64,000 nucleotides of DNA. Source: Diaphorobacter aerolatus. GTDB taxonomy: Bacteria > Pseudomonadota > Gammaproteobacteria > Burkholderiales > Burkholderiaceae_C. The stretch spans positions 2,480,001 through 2,544,000 of the forward strand of contig NZ_CP060783.1 in the NCBI RefSeq assembly GCF_014489535.1. Direction: 5' to 3'. A program made the translations under genes and the position numbers. Position 1 is the first letter of the stretch. Each line of letters begins with the position of its first letter. The notes beneath the pieces were generated by a model, which worked only from the letters and a program-made list of their open reading frames with translations, ran no database searches and was not told the DNA's origin. Below are positions 52,438 through 63,234 of this stretch, piece by piece.

Positions 52438-53285
52438 TCAATTCGCCGGAGCGCTGCTCAGGCCCAGATCTTCCGCCGTGCAGCGGTTGGTCTGATCCCA
52501 CGAAGGCGTGGCCACGAGGTCCTTGGTGCGGCGCACGCAGACGCCAGACAGCACGTCTCCGTAGCTGCCACGCGCCGACAGCACCCCGGCCTCGTTCACA
52601 CTGAGGTCCGTGAAGCTGTACGGAGTGGGCGTGGACCCGCCGTCGCCGGTGCAGACGCGGTTGCCCTTGGTGACCTGGAAGGTGTTGCCGGTCGCGACGA
52701 GCTTGCCCGAGAAGACGCAGTATTCCTTGGATCCGTCGTACTGGAAAACGGCCGAAAAATCATCGTCGATGACCTTTACGTTCATCAGTCCCTTGAGCGT
52801 ATCGGTGATGCCGTAGCTGCTCTCGAACATCACCGCCTGAAAGCGGTTCCTCAGGCGCGCCCGGGTGTCGTCGAACACGTAACGGGACACGTTCTGCTGC
52901 TTCTCGCCGGGCAGGGTGATCGTGCCGCTCGACTCGGTGTTGAAGGTCAGTCGCACCTTGCCGACGTTGCGCGCCAGCTCGCCGTCGCGGCTGCGGCCGC
53001 CAATCGCCCGGCCATTCTGGTATTCGAGCAGATCGGCCACGAAGTTCTTGCCGTCGGTGACCTTGCCGGAGGCCTGGTAGAACGTCGCCGTGCCATCTTC
53101 ACGGTAGCCGAAATAGGACACGACAACCGTCTCGCCGCTCTGGCGATCGATCTGCAGGCCGCGCCCGGTTTGCCGTTTTGCTCGGCGGCGAACGACCACA
53201 GGCCCGGCTGGGGCAGGGCCGCCCAAGCCGCTAACGAAAAACTGGCGATGGCTGCAGCCACCAGACTGCGAAAAATCCTGCTCAT
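52438..53285 (-). CDS. secreted protein with one GRG domain (paralog of 44884-46432; one base short)
   Basis: About 282 residues when joined. Signal peptide MSRIFRSLVAAAIASFSLAA ending AWA. The domain begins LPQPGLWSFAAEQNGKPGRG, with YFGYREDGTATFYQASG and later NGRAIGG. This matches both domains of the protein at 44884-46432 in order and spacing. After the domain comes a Cys-containing beta region (EYCVFSGKLVATGNTF, NRVCTGDGG and GVCVRR). The break is cured by one G at the plus-strand C run 53164-53166. Family unnamed. Confidence 0.72.
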
Positions 53286-53352
53286 TGCGTCTCCGTGGGG
53301 TGGCAGATTGCTCATAGGTGCAACACCCAGTATATGAAATTGCGCCTGCCGC

Positions 53353-55308
53353 TCAAGGCGCGGGTGGCTCTTCGGTCGTGATCGAGATGTCTTCGGCCTT
53401 GCGCGGCGTGCCCATGGGCGCGGTCGCCTGACCCTTGGAAACGGCCGCGAGATCGGCCTCATTGGGGTACAGGCCCAGAAGCCAGTAGTCGAATACGCGC
53501 CGCACGATCGGTCCCGCCGCCGCCGCGCCGAAACCTGCATTTTCCACGATGATGGCCACGGCGATGCGCGGCTCCTCCAAAGGCGCAAAAGCCGAGAACA
53601 GCGAATGGTCCCGCTTGTGCTCATCCATCAGGCGGGCGTTGTAGCGCACGTTCTGCCCCAGGCTCACGGCCTGCGCCGTGCCGGTCTTGCCGCCCGAGGT
53701 GTACTGCGCGCCCGCAAACAGCCGCGCGCCGGTGCCGCCCTTGTTCACCAGTCCGAGCGATTTGTGGATCACCTCGACGTTCTTGGGCGAGTAGCCGAGC
53801 GAGACGCCCGGTGGCTGCTCGATTTCGGTGACCTTGCCTGTCACCGCGTCCTTGGTGGCCTTGGCGATGTGCGGCGTGTAGCGCGTTCCGCCATTGGCCA
53901 GCGTGGCCTCGGCGGCGGCGAGCTGCAGCATGGTGAAATTGTTGTAGCCCTGCCCGATGCCCAGCGACACGGTCTCGCCAGAGTACCAGCGCTTCATCTC
54001 CGGGCGCTTGTAGGTATTGCGCTTCCATTCGGTGCTGGGCAGCGTGCCGCGCACCTCGCCGTTCAGATCGACGCCGGTGATCTGGCCGAAACCGAGCGGC
54101 TTCATGAAGTCGTGGATCATGTCCACGCCCATGTCCACGGCCAGCGAATAGAAGTAGGTATTGCTCGAATGCTGGATGGCGCGGTACATGTCCACGCCGC
54201 CGAGGCCGCCCTCGTGGCTGCGGAAGGTGCGGCCACCGTAGTTGAAGAATCCAGGATCGTTGTAGACCTGCGTGGCCGAACGCTTGTTCATTTGCAACGC
54301 CGCCAGACCCATGAACGGCTTGTAGGTCGAGCCCGGCGGATACAGGCCGCGCAGCGCGCGGTTGAGCAGTGGCTTGTTGATGGATTCGTTGAGCGCCTGC
54401 CAGTTTTCCTGATCGATGCCTTCGACGAAGAGGTTGGGGTCGAACGTGGGCTTGCTCACGAGCGCAAGAATCTCGCCGTTGCGCGGGTCCATCGCAACCA
54501 GCGCGCCACGGCGGTCGCCGAACATTTCCTCGACGAGCTTTTGCAGCTTGATGTCCACGGACAGCATCACCGTGTCGCCGGGCGTGGCGGCATAGCTTGC
54601 GAGGCGGCGAATGGCATGCCCGCCCGCCGAGGTTTCCAGCCGCTCCACGCCGGTGGTGCCGTGCAGCGTCTTTTCGTAGGACGCCTCGACGCCGAGCTTG
54701 CCGATGTAGTCGGTGCCGCGGTAATTGGCCGCGTCGTCCGAATCCTCGATGCGTTCCTTTTCGCGCTGGTTGATGCGGCCGATGTAGCCGATCAGGTGCG
54801 CACCGGTTTCACCGAGCGGGTAGCTGCGGAACAGGCGCGCCTTGATGTCCACGCCGGGAAAACGAAAGCGCTGTGCCGCAAAGCGTGCCACCTCTTCATC
54901 GGTCAGACGCGTGCGGATCGGTATCGACTCGAAGCTCTTGGAGTCTTCCATCAGCCGCTTGAATTTGCGGCGGTCGCGCGGGCCGATTTCGACGATCTTG
55001 CCCAGCTCGTCAATCGTGTCTTCGAGGCTGGCGACCTTGGCGCGCGTGATCTCGAGCGTATAGGCCGAATAGTTCGACGCCAGCAGCACGCCGTTGCGAT
55101 CCAGAATCAGGCCGCGGTTGGGGACGATGGGAACTACCGCCGTGCGATTGCTCTCGGCCTGCTCGGCCAGATCGTCGTGACGCCCGACCTGCAGCACCAC
55201 CAGCCGCCAGGCGATGAGCATGAAGGCCAGCAGCACCAGCAGGCCGACGACCAGCACCCGCAACTTGAAGCGGGAGAAGTCTGCCTCCACATTCCGTAGT
55301 TCAGTCAT
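53353..55308 (-). CDS. mrdA: penicillin-binding protein 2
   Basis: 651 residues. One N-terminal transmembrane helix (LVVGLLVLLAFMLIAWRLVV), a PBP dimer domain, then the transpeptidase domain. Active-site motifs: STYKPF (SxxK), SSNTYF (SxN) and GGKTGTAQ (KTG). Transpeptidase of the elongasome, partner of RodA. rodA is not in the window; it usually follows mrdA. Fourth in the minus-strand set mreB-mreC-mreD-mrdA. The start MTELRNVEADFSRFKLRVLV is chosen over upstream shadow frame. Confidence 0.95.
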   Translation of the reverse strand: MTELRNVEADFSRFKLRVLVVGLLVLLAFMLIAWRLVVLQVGRHDDLAEQAESNRTAVVPIVPNRGLILDRNGVLLASNYSAYTLEITRAKVASLEDTIDELGKIVEIGPRDRRKFKRLMEDSKSFESIPIRTRLTDEEVARFAAQRFRFPGVDIKARLFRSYPLGETGAHLIGYIGRINQREKERIEDSDDAANYRGTDYIGKLGVEASYEKTLHGTTGVERLETSAGGHAIRRLASYAATPGDTVMLSVDIKLQKLVEEMFGDRRGALVAMDPRNGEILALVSKPTFDPNLFVEGIDQENWQALNESINKPLLNRALRGLYPPGSTYKPFMGLAALQMNKRSATQVYNDPGFFNYGGRTFRSHEGGLGGVDMYRAIQHSSNTYFYSLAVDMGVDMIHDFMKPLGFGQITGVDLNGEVRGTLPSTEWKRNTYKRPEMKRWYSGETVSLGIGQGYNNFTMLQLAAAEATLANGGTRYTPHIAKATKDAVTGKVTEIEQPPGVSLGYSPKNVEVIHKSLGLVNKGGTGARLFAGAQYTSGGKTGTAQAVSLGQNVRYNARLMDEHKRDHSLFSAFAPLEEPRIAVAIIVENAGFGAAAAGPIVRRVFDYWLLGLYPNEADLAAVSKGQATAPMGTPRKAEDISITTEEPPAP

Positions 55309-55354
55309 GAGCGAGCGAAGTCCATCGAAGCCAGTCCGTTGTGCAGCGCGTGCG

Positions 55355-55869
55355 TCACAGCGGACGGTTCTCGTCCGGGTCGGGCGGACGCCGCTGCGGC
55401 GCGAGCAATATCCAGGAAGCGAGCGGCCACAAAACCGCTTCCAGAGCCGGTGCAATCAGACCTTCGAGGCCGGGCAAAGTTCCCCCGGAAATCAGGCGCA
55501 GCGCCAGCTCGATCGCATGCGCCCCGACGAACAGCGGCACCATCTGCAATGCCTGCAGCCACACATTGAACCACAGCATGCGGCGACTCGACATCTGCGC
55601 CGCAAACATCAGCAGGCAGTAGACCAGCGCGTGCTGGCCCATGAGCGCCGACTGGCTCACGTCCATGCAGAGGCCCAGCGCGAACGCCACGCTCATGCCG
55701 ACGCGCTGCGGCTGGTGAATCCCCAGAAGGCGAGCAGCACCATGAGCCAGTCGGGCGTCCACACCACGCGGCCGAGCGGCAGGATGTTCATCGCCAGGCC
55801 GACGAGAATGCTGGCCGCGATGAACAGCGGGCTCACCGGAAGCAGCAGTTGCTGGCCCTTGGGCATCAT
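55355..55869 (-). CDS. mreD: rod-shape protein MreD (one base short)
   Basis: About 171 residues when joined. First frame MMPKGQQLLLPVSPLFIAAS to TPDWLMVLLAFWG; second frame RVGMSVAFALGLCMDVSQSA to PDPDENRPL. Adding one G at the plus-strand C run 55721-55724 gives FWGIHQPQRVGMSVAFALG. About five transmembrane segments, as in the family. Partner of MreC in the cell-elongation complex. Its start overlaps the mreC stop by four bases. Confidence 0.9.
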
Positions 55870-56836
55870 GGCCGTGCTCCTTCGGAACGCCTGCCGGGCA
55901 GGTCCCTGGTCTTGGCAGGCTTGTCGGCCTTGCCGGACTTGGGTGCGGGCACTTCGGCCTCGACCTCGGCACGCACGCCGTCGGTGAGGGGCTGCAGCAC
56001 CGTCACGTATTGCGCACCCGACATCATCGCGAGCGGTTCGCAATAGATGCGCGAAAACGAGGAATCGGCGCGCTTCTCGACCTTGACCACCTTGGCCACC
56101 GGCAGCCCCGGCTGGTAGACGCCGTCCATGCCGCTGGTGCTGAGCATGTCGCCCTCCTGCACGTCGGCATTGCTGGGCATGAAGCGCAGTTCCATGCCGC
56201 CGCCGTGGATCATCACCGGATCACCATAGGCCACGCCGCGCGCGCCGGTGCGCATGTTGCGAACCGGGATCGCCTGATCGCGGTCGATCAGCAGCGTGAC
56301 TTCGGAAGACAGCGGGAACACGCGCGTGACCTGCCCGAGCACGCCCGAAGCATCGATCACCGGCGAGCCCGGCAGCACGCCCGCCATCTGGCCCCGGTCG
56401 ATCACCACGCGGCGGGTATAGGGGTCGGCCGCGTCGTACACCACCTGCGCGGCCATGCCGGGCGCCTTGACGCGGTCGCGCAGTTCCAGTTGCTGGCGCA
56501 GTTGGGAGTTCTCCTGGAGCAGCAATTCGACCTGATGGGCCTGCTGCGACATCGCCGCCATGCGCGATTGCGCCACGTCACGGCCCTTTTGCGCCTCTTC
56601 CAGCGACTGGAAATAGCCCGCGCCGCCGCGTGCGAACTCCACCGGTTTGAGCATCAGCCACTGGATCGGCATGAGCACCGTTCCAATCGCCTTGCGCACC
56701 GGCTCGGTGACATGAAAACGCGCGTCCGCCACCATCAAAAACAGCGCCAAGGCGCTGTAGAGAGTCAGGCGAGCGAGGGCGAGGGGCCATGCTTGAAAAG
56801 CGACGGGGCCTTTCGGTCGAGCGTGCCTAGTGGCAT
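55866..56836 (-). CDS. mreC: rod-shape protein MreC (one base short near the start)
   Basis: About 323 residues when joined. The true start is the ATG at 56836: MPLGTLDRKAPSLFKHGPSP, then LARLTLYSALALFLMVADAR; the two join at the plus-strand G run 56777-56779 with one added G (a C on the gene strand). A coiled coil follows the membrane helix (residues 75-110, QQAHQVELLLQENSQLRQQL). The beta-domain shows DPYTRRVVIDRGQMAGVLPG and PVIDASGVLGQV. It scaffolds the elongasome in the periplasm. The C-terminus has a Lys/Pro-rich tail. Confidence 0.94.
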
Positions 56837-56892
56837 GACCTACTCCGTCCGGCGTTCATCCCCCATGCCACGCTTGCCGCTCTTTCTTTCCG

Positions 56893-57936
<1,044 letters not shown>

Positions 57937-58409
57937 TCAAGAATCCTCTCAGGCACGGCAGGCACATCGGCATGCCGTCGCCAGGAAATACGGTGTAGAT
58001 ATTGGCCGATTTCGCACAATCACCAACAGTGCGGACGATATAACGGCAAAGATGGAATAATACCGCAACACCTGTGAATAGCCTCTGTCAAAACCGCCCC
58101 AAACCGGGCTTTACACACAGTTTCTATGCGCAATTGACGCTCGATGGCCGTCATCAATTGTGTCGCATATAGCCACAGACTATCGCCTCGGAATGCCAAT
58201 CCCAAAACAGGGAGGCGGCGATCCCTGGAAACGATGGCCAGACTCCCGGTTTCCGTGCGCGCGAAGCGGCCTTGGCAGGGTGGCAGGCGGGTATTCCATG
58301 CAAAGGCGGGATAATAGACAGCTTCGCCCAAACACATTCCCGGTCCGACAAATGCCCCTTGGCACTGGATTGCCGGATACCGGGTTGACGACTTCCCTCA
58401 CGGATTTCT
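57937..58409. other. divergent intergenic region mreB / gatC
   Basis: 473 bases without a supported gene. It holds the promoters of both operons. A GATAAT hexamer at 58310-58315 could be the -10 of gatC but lacks a good -35. On the mreB side only A/T-rich stretches near 58030-58070 are seen. Short open frames look like chance. Confidence 0.5.
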
Positions 58410-58709
58410 ATGGCACTGACACAAGACGACATTGCCCGCATTGCCAATCTGGCGCGGCTGGAACTTAACACAAACGAGAGTGAGCGCATGCTCACAGGCC
58501 TGAATCAGTTCTTTGAAGTGGTCGAGCAGATGCGCGCCGTGGACACCACGGGCGTGACACCGCTTTCCCACCCGGTGGCCGCCATCAAGGACATCGAGCT
58601 GCGCCTTCGCGAGGACGTCGTGAGCGAGCCCGACAACCGCGAGGCCAACCAGAGGAGCGCCCCGGCAGTGGAAAACGGTATGTTCCTCGTGCCCAGGGTG
58701 ATCGAGTAA
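58410..58709 (+). CDS. gatC: glutamyl-tRNA amidotransferase subunit C
   Basis: 99 residues. It begins [20 protein letters not shown] and shows [24 protein letters not shown] and [23 protein letters not shown] ending, the standard GatC plan. Small subunit needed for GatAB folding. It starts the operon and is 86 bases before gatA. Confidence 0.97.
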   Translation: MALTQDDIARIANLARLELNTNESERMLTGLNQFFEVVEQMRAVDTTGVTPLSHPVAAIKDIELRLREDVVSEPDNREANQRSAPAVENGMFLVPRVIE

Positions 58710-58795
58710 GTTTCGACCATTTTTCCTCGCGGTGGGCAGCGCCTGCCCACCCGCCCGTCATTCAAACGATCGATCGATCGAACGAAGAAATTCGC

Positions 58796-60280
58796 ATGAG
58801 CAGTACATCCCATTCCGATCTGCATGATCTGAGCCTCGCGCAACTGGCCGCCAAGCTCAAGGCGCGCGAGGTTTCCTCCGTCGAGGCCGCGCAGCATTTT
58901 CTCGCCCGGGCCAAGGCACATGACGATCTGGGCGCGTTCGTTGACATCAACGAGGATGTGACGCTCGCTCAGGCCCGGGCCGCCGACGCCGCACTCGCCG
59001 CTGGCAACAGCAACGCGCCGCTGGCAGGCGTACCGATTGCGCACAAGGATTTGTTCGTCACCAAGGACTTCCCGACCACGGCGGCGTCAAAGATGCTCAC
59101 CGGCTACCAGTCGCCGTTCGACGCGACCATGGTGACCCGGCTCGCCGACGCGGGCTGCGTCACGCTCGGCAAGCTCAACATGGACGAATTCGCGATGGGC
59201 TCGGCCAACGAGAACTCGGCCATCGGCAAGGTGCTGAACCCGTGGGACCGGACACGCGTGCCCGGCGGCTCCTCGGGCGGCTCGGCCGCGGCCATCGCGG
59301 CGCGCCTGGTACCCGGCGCGACCGGCACCGACACCGGCGGCTCGATTCGCCAGCCCGCATCGTTTTGCGGCATCACCGGCATCAAGCCAACCTATGGCCG
59401 CGCCAGCCGCTACGGCATGATCGCGTTCGCTTCGAGCCTCGACCAGGCCGGCCCCATGGCCCGCACCGCCGAAGACTGTGCGCTGATGCTCTCCGCGATG
59501 TGCGGCCCCGATCCGGATCGCGACTCCACGAGCCTTGACACGCCCGCCGAGGATTTCACGCTCAGGCTCCATGATTCGCTTGCGGGCCTGCGCATCGGCA
59601 TTCCCGAGGAATTCTTTGGCGACGGCCTCGCCACCGACGTCCGCGCCGCCATCGACGGCGCGCTGAAGGAGTACGAAAAGCTCGGCGCAAAGCTGGTTCC
59701 GATCAGCCTGCCACGCACCGAACTGTCGATCCCGGTGTACTACATCATCGCACCCGCCGAAGCGTCGTCCAACCTCTCGCGCTTTGACGGCGTGAAGTTC
59801 GGCCACCGCGCCAAGGAATACACCGACCTGCTCGACATGTACAAGAAGACCCGCGCCGAAGGCTTCGGCGACGAGGTCAAGCGCCGCATCATCATTGGCA
59901 CCTACGTGCTGAGCCATGGGTACTACGACGCCTACTACCTGCAGGCGCAGAAGATCCGCCGCATGATCGCCGACGATTTTCAGTCCGCGTTCAAGGAATG
60001 CGACGTCATCGCCGGCCCCGCAGCGCCCACGGTGGCCTGGGCACTCGGCGGCAAGAGCGACCCGCTCGCCAACTACCTGGCCGACATCTACACACTGCCC
60101 GCCTCCCTCGCCGGCTTGCCCGGCATGAGCGTGCCCGCTGGTTTCGGCGAAGGCGGCATGCCGGTCGGCCTGCAACTCATCGGCAACTACTTCGACGAGG
60201 CGCGCCTGCTCAATGCGGCGCACCAGTTGCAGAAGGCGACGGATTTTCATCTGCGCCAACCTGCCACGTCGGCCAAGTAA
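58796..60280 (+). CDS. gatA: glutamyl-tRNA amidotransferase subunit A
   Basis: 494 residues, amidase fold. The catalytic Lys is in [20 protein letters not shown], and the cis-Ser and Ser nucleophile in [20 protein letters not shown] and [20 protein letters not shown]. It releases ammonia from glutamine for GatB. The ATG follows a short run of ATCG repeats. gatB follows after 23 bases. Confidence 0.97.
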   Translation: MSSTSHSDLHDLSLAQLAAKLKAREVSSVEAAQHFLARAKAHDDLGAFVDINEDVTLAQARAADAALAAGNSNAPLAGVPIAHKDLFVTKDFPTTAASKMLTGYQSPFDATMVTRLADAGCVTLGKLNMDEFAMGSANENSAIGKVLNPWDRTRVPGGSSGGSAAAIAARLVPGATGTDTGGSIRQPASFCGITGIKPTYGRASRYGMIAFASSLDQAGPMARTAEDCALMLSAMCGPDPDRDSTSLDTPAEDFTLRLHDSLAGLRIGIPEEFFGDGLATDVRAAIDGALKEYEKLGAKLVPISLPRTELSIPVYYIIAPAEASSNLSRFDGVKFGHRAKEYTDLLDMYKKTRAEGFGDEVKRRIIIGTYVLSHGYYDAYYLQAQKIRRMIADDFQSAFKECDVIAGPAAPTVAWALGGKSDPLANYLADIYTLPASLAGLPGMSVPAGFGEGGMPVGLQLIGNYFDEARLLNAAHQLQKATDFHLRQPATSAK

Positions 60281-60303
60281 TTCAGCGCGAAGGAACACAG
60301 GAC

Positions 60304-61757
60304 ATGACCGAAAAAACCGTCAAGCTGATCAACGGCTACGAAGTGGTGATTGGCTTTGAAACCCACACCCAGCTCGCCACCCAGAGCAAGATCTTCAGCC
60401 GCGCCAGCACCGCGTTCGGCGCACAACCCAATACGCAGGCCTGCGCCGTTGATCTGGCGCTGCCCGGCACGCTGCCGGTGATGAACCAAAAGGCCGTGGA
60501 ATGCGCGATCAGGCTGGGCCTGGCGCTCGGCTCGCACATCGCGCCCGTGAGCATTTTTGCGCGCAAGAATTATTTCTACCCCGATCTGCCCAAGGGCTAC
60601 CAGATCAGCCAGTTCGAGATTCCCGTGGTGCAGGGCGGCACGGTGAGCTTCTTCGTCGGCGACGAAAAGAGGACCGTGCGCCTCGTGCGCGCCCACCTCG
60701 AAGAGGACGCCGGCAAATCGGTGCACGATGAATTCATCGGCCAATCCGGCATCGACCTGAATCGCGCCGGCACGCCGCTGCTCGAGATCGTGACCGAGCC
60801 CGACATGAGCAGCACCGAGGAAGCCGTGGCCTACGCCAAGGAGCTGCACAAGATCGTCACCTGGATCGGCATCTGCGACGGCAACATGCAGGAAGGCTCG
60901 TTCCGCTGCGACGCCAACGTGTCCGTGCGCAAGCCGGGCGGGCCACTCGGAACGCGACGCGAGATCAAGAATCTGAACTCGTTCAAGAACATGCAGATCG
61001 CCATCGACTACGAGATCCGCTGGCAGATCGAGGAAATCGAAGACGGCCGCAAGATCCAGCAGGCCACCGTGCTGTTCAACCCGGACACCGGCGAAACCCG
61101 CGCGATGCGCACCAAGGAAGACTCCGCCGACTACCGCTATTTCCCGACCCCGACCTGCCGCCGCTGCACGTAGCCGCCGAGTGGGTGGAAAAGGTGAAGG
61201 GCGAAATGCCCGAGTTGCCCCGCCAGCGCGCGGATCGCTTTGTCGAGCAATACGGCTTGCCCGAATACGACGCCACCACGCTCACGCAAAGCCAGGGCAT
61301 GGCCGACTATTTCGAGATCGCCGCCAGGACCTGCGAGCAGCCCAAGCTCGCCTCCAACTGGGTGATGGGCGAAATCTCTCGCCGCCTCAATCTCGAAGAA
61401 ATCGACATTGCACAGGTCAGGGTGCCGGCCGCCCAACTGGGCGCGCTGATCAAACGCATCCAGGACGGCACCATCAGCAACAACGCCGCCAAGCAGGTGT
61501 TCGAGGTTCTGTGGACCGGCGAAGGCTCGGACGTCGACGCGGTGATCGAGGCCAAGGGCCTCAAGCAGATGAACGATACCGGCGCACTCGAAACCATCAT
61601 CGATGAGGTGATTGCGGCAAATCCTGCGAATGTGGAGCAATACAAGGCGGGGAAGGACAAGGCGTTCAACGCGCTTGTGGGGCAGGTGATGAAGGCCTCT
61701 CAGGGGAAGGCCAACCCTGGGCAGGTGAATGAGTTGTTGAAGGCCAGGTTGGCCTGA
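60304..61757 (+). CDS. gatB: glutamyl-tRNA amidotransferase subunit B (one base short)
   Basis: About 484 residues when joined. First frame: [51 protein letters not shown], and [18 protein letters not shown]. Second frame: [20 protein letters not shown] to the tail domain [19 protein letters not shown]. Adding one C at the run 61143-61145 gives [14 protein letters not shown], the expected GatB sequence. It transamidates Glu-tRNA(Gln) or Asp-tRNA(Asn). Essential where no glutaminyl or asparaginyl synthetase exists, so the break is a sequence error. Confidence 0.96.
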
Positions 61758-61837
61758 TTACCTCTCTTTATTCTTTTATCTTTTATTCTCTCTTCTCTTT
61801 TCTTAGCGCTGCTGGCCGGGACTCGCCCGGCGGGCGA

Positions 61838-61868
61838 ATTACTTTCTTTTGTCAAAAAAGAAAGTAAT
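61838..61868. repeat. 13-base hairpin ACTTTCTTTT type
   Basis: Arms ATTACTTTCTTTT (61838-61850) and AAAAGAAAGTAAT (61856-61868) with a 5-base loop. Such elements with CTTTCTTTT/AAAAGAAAG arms occur in intergenic repeats in this bacterial group. It could also terminate gatB. Confidence 0.75.
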
Positions 61869-62007
61869 CAAAGAAAGTTGAGCCGCTGTCCACGACCCTC
61901 GCGTTGCGAGGGGCGACCTGGGGCGAGACGGTCGTACGGTGCACGGCAAAACTCGCTGCGAGCCTGCGGCTCTCCGCTCAAACAATTACCGTGAGCTAGA
62001 CATTGAA

Positions 62008-62033
62008 GCTGTTGCGTCACTTGACGCAACAGC
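62008..62033. repeat. 12-base hairpin
   Basis: Arms GCTGTTGCGTCA (62008-62019) and TGACGCAACAGC (62022-62033) with a 2-base loop, a near-perfect palindrome. Confidence 0.8.
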
Positions 62034-62084
62034 CACCGCACAACCGCCTCGCCCAGGCGTGGTCAGAGGCGGGGGATCGGGAGC

Positions 62085-62165
62085 CGGCACGTCGCTGCGC
62101 TCGTGCAGTAGCGGGCACCAACGCCCAACGCAACTCAACCCAGGCACGAGCGCAGCGACGTGCCG
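62085..62165. repeat. 22-base perfect inverted repeat
   Basis: Left arm 62085-62106 begins CGGCACGTCGCTGCGCTCG and the right arm 62144-62165 is its exact complement, 37 bases apart. Neither arm is within a supported gene. Confidence 0.85.
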
Positions 62166-62171
62166 AACGCA

Positions 62172-62285
62172 CCTCTTTCCAGCTGACTTGCGGCGGTTGT
62201 TCGAGCGAAGTGACGAAGGAACGAAGCGAGTTTTGCCGCAGGTATTCAAAGCGTTTTTTGGTGCCTTTTTGGCAAGACAAAAAGG
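62172..62285 (+). repeat. direct repeat unit, copy 1
   Basis: Shares with copy 2 the strings TTGCGGC-GTTGT, CGAGCGAAG, CCGCAGGTATTCAAA and GTGCCTTTTTGGCAAGACAA. It ends with the palindrome CCTTTTTG-N6-CAAAAAGG (62264-62285). Confidence 0.8.
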
Positions 62286-62371
62286 TACTGCGCCGCCGGG
62301 CGCAATCCCGGCCAGCAGCCTCACCAAACAGTCACCAGAAAATGATACGAGCAAGGGAAAGTGCCGGGCTC

Positions 62372-62480
62372 ATCTCTTCCCAACTGGCTTGCGGCAGTTG
62401 TACGAGCGAAGGAACGCAGCAAGTCCTACCGCAGGTATTCAAAACGCTTTTTTTGTGCCTTTTTGGCAAGACAAAAAAGG
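62372..62480 (+). repeat. direct repeat unit, copy 2
   Basis: Same order of shared strings as copy 1, with small insertions, deletions and substitutions. The palindrome at the end is CCTTTTTGGCAAGACAAAAA AGG. Its 3' end lies 29 bases before the YcxB-like ATG. Confidence 0.8.
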
Positions 62481-62508
62481 CAAGAACGCCACCCTGCATA
62501 ATCAAAAA

Positions 62509-63045
62509 ATGCCCGCCTCAATCCAATACAAAATCTCTGAATCCGACTATCTGGCAGCCGCTCGCCTCTACCGCAAACGCGCCAGCGGATGGGCCCGTGC
62601 ATTAAAGGGGTTCCTGATCCTCGCTGGCGTTGCAATCACAGCATTCGGCGTCTACAGGCATTTGACGGGAGTGATGGTCGCGGGCCTTGTCTACGCCGCG
62701 ATGCCCTGGTGGCTTCAGAAACTGATCAACGAGCCGCTGACTCGCCGTCAATATCGCCGGTACCCCGCGATGCAGGAGCAGCAAACGCTCTCGCTCGATG
62801 AGGCGGAAACGGGAGTGACCATGCAATCTATGATCGGCGAAACACGTTTGACATGGGAACACCTCATTCGCTGGGCGGAGGATGACGATTTCATTTTGCT
62901 CTATGTGCAGCCAAGCATGTACTTCATCGTGCCCAAGCGCGCCGACCCGGGCAATGCGGTGATCGGCCCGCTTCGCGAAGCGTTGCAGCGCCATTTCGGG
63001 GATCAAGGAAACAAGGCGCGCACCACCACCATCCATAAAAAATAA
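62509..63045 (+). CDS. YcxB-like membrane protein
   Basis: 178 residues from MPASIQYKISESDYLAAARL. Two transmembrane helices (about 32-50 ALKGFLILAGVAITAFGVY and 54-72), then a cytoplasmic domain with ETGVTMQSMIGETRLTWEHL IRWAEDDDFILLYVQPSMYF IVPKR, the YcxB-like pattern. Function unknown. The open frame extends far upstream through the repeat region, which I exclude. Confidence 0.78.
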   Translation: MPASIQYKISESDYLAAARLYRKRASGWARALKGFLILAGVAITAFGVYRHLTGVMVAGLVYAAMPWWLQKLINEPLTRRQYRRYPAMQEQQTLSLDEAETGVTMQSMIGETRLTWEHLIRWAEDDDFILLYVQPSMYFIVPKRADPGNAVIGPLREALQRHFGDQGNKARTTTIHKK

Positions 63046-63234
63046 ACTGATCCACGCCGCTGTTTCGGAACACGCCCTACCACTTCAATCGATTCAATGA
63101 ATCCAATCAACCCATAGATTGACTGACACAGACCGACTGAACTCAAGATACTGGTGATCTCCGGATTCACCGACCGCCTACACGAAGAATCCTCCGAAGC
63201 AAGAATTGATACACAACAACAACGGAGATGAGCG

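Larger units (their letters stand above)
61758..62508. repeat. composite palindromic and direct repeat region
   Basis: 751 bases with no supported gene. In order: a 13-base hairpin (61838-61868), a 12-base hairpin (62008-62033), a 22-base inverted repeat (62085-62165), and two direct copies of a unit of about 110 bases (62172-62285 and 62372-62480), each ending in a short palindrome. The long open frame that spans it is a chance by-product. Confidence 0.8.

Noticed and set aside
58766..58781. ATCG tetranucleotide run before gatA (and a similar ATCC run before the GMC gene)
   Set aside because: Only about four units each; too short to claim phase variation, and neither lies in a promoter spacer that I can identify.
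62172..62480. CRISPR array
   Set aside because: Only two imperfect, long units with unequal spacing and no cas genes; a dispersed repeat explains it better.
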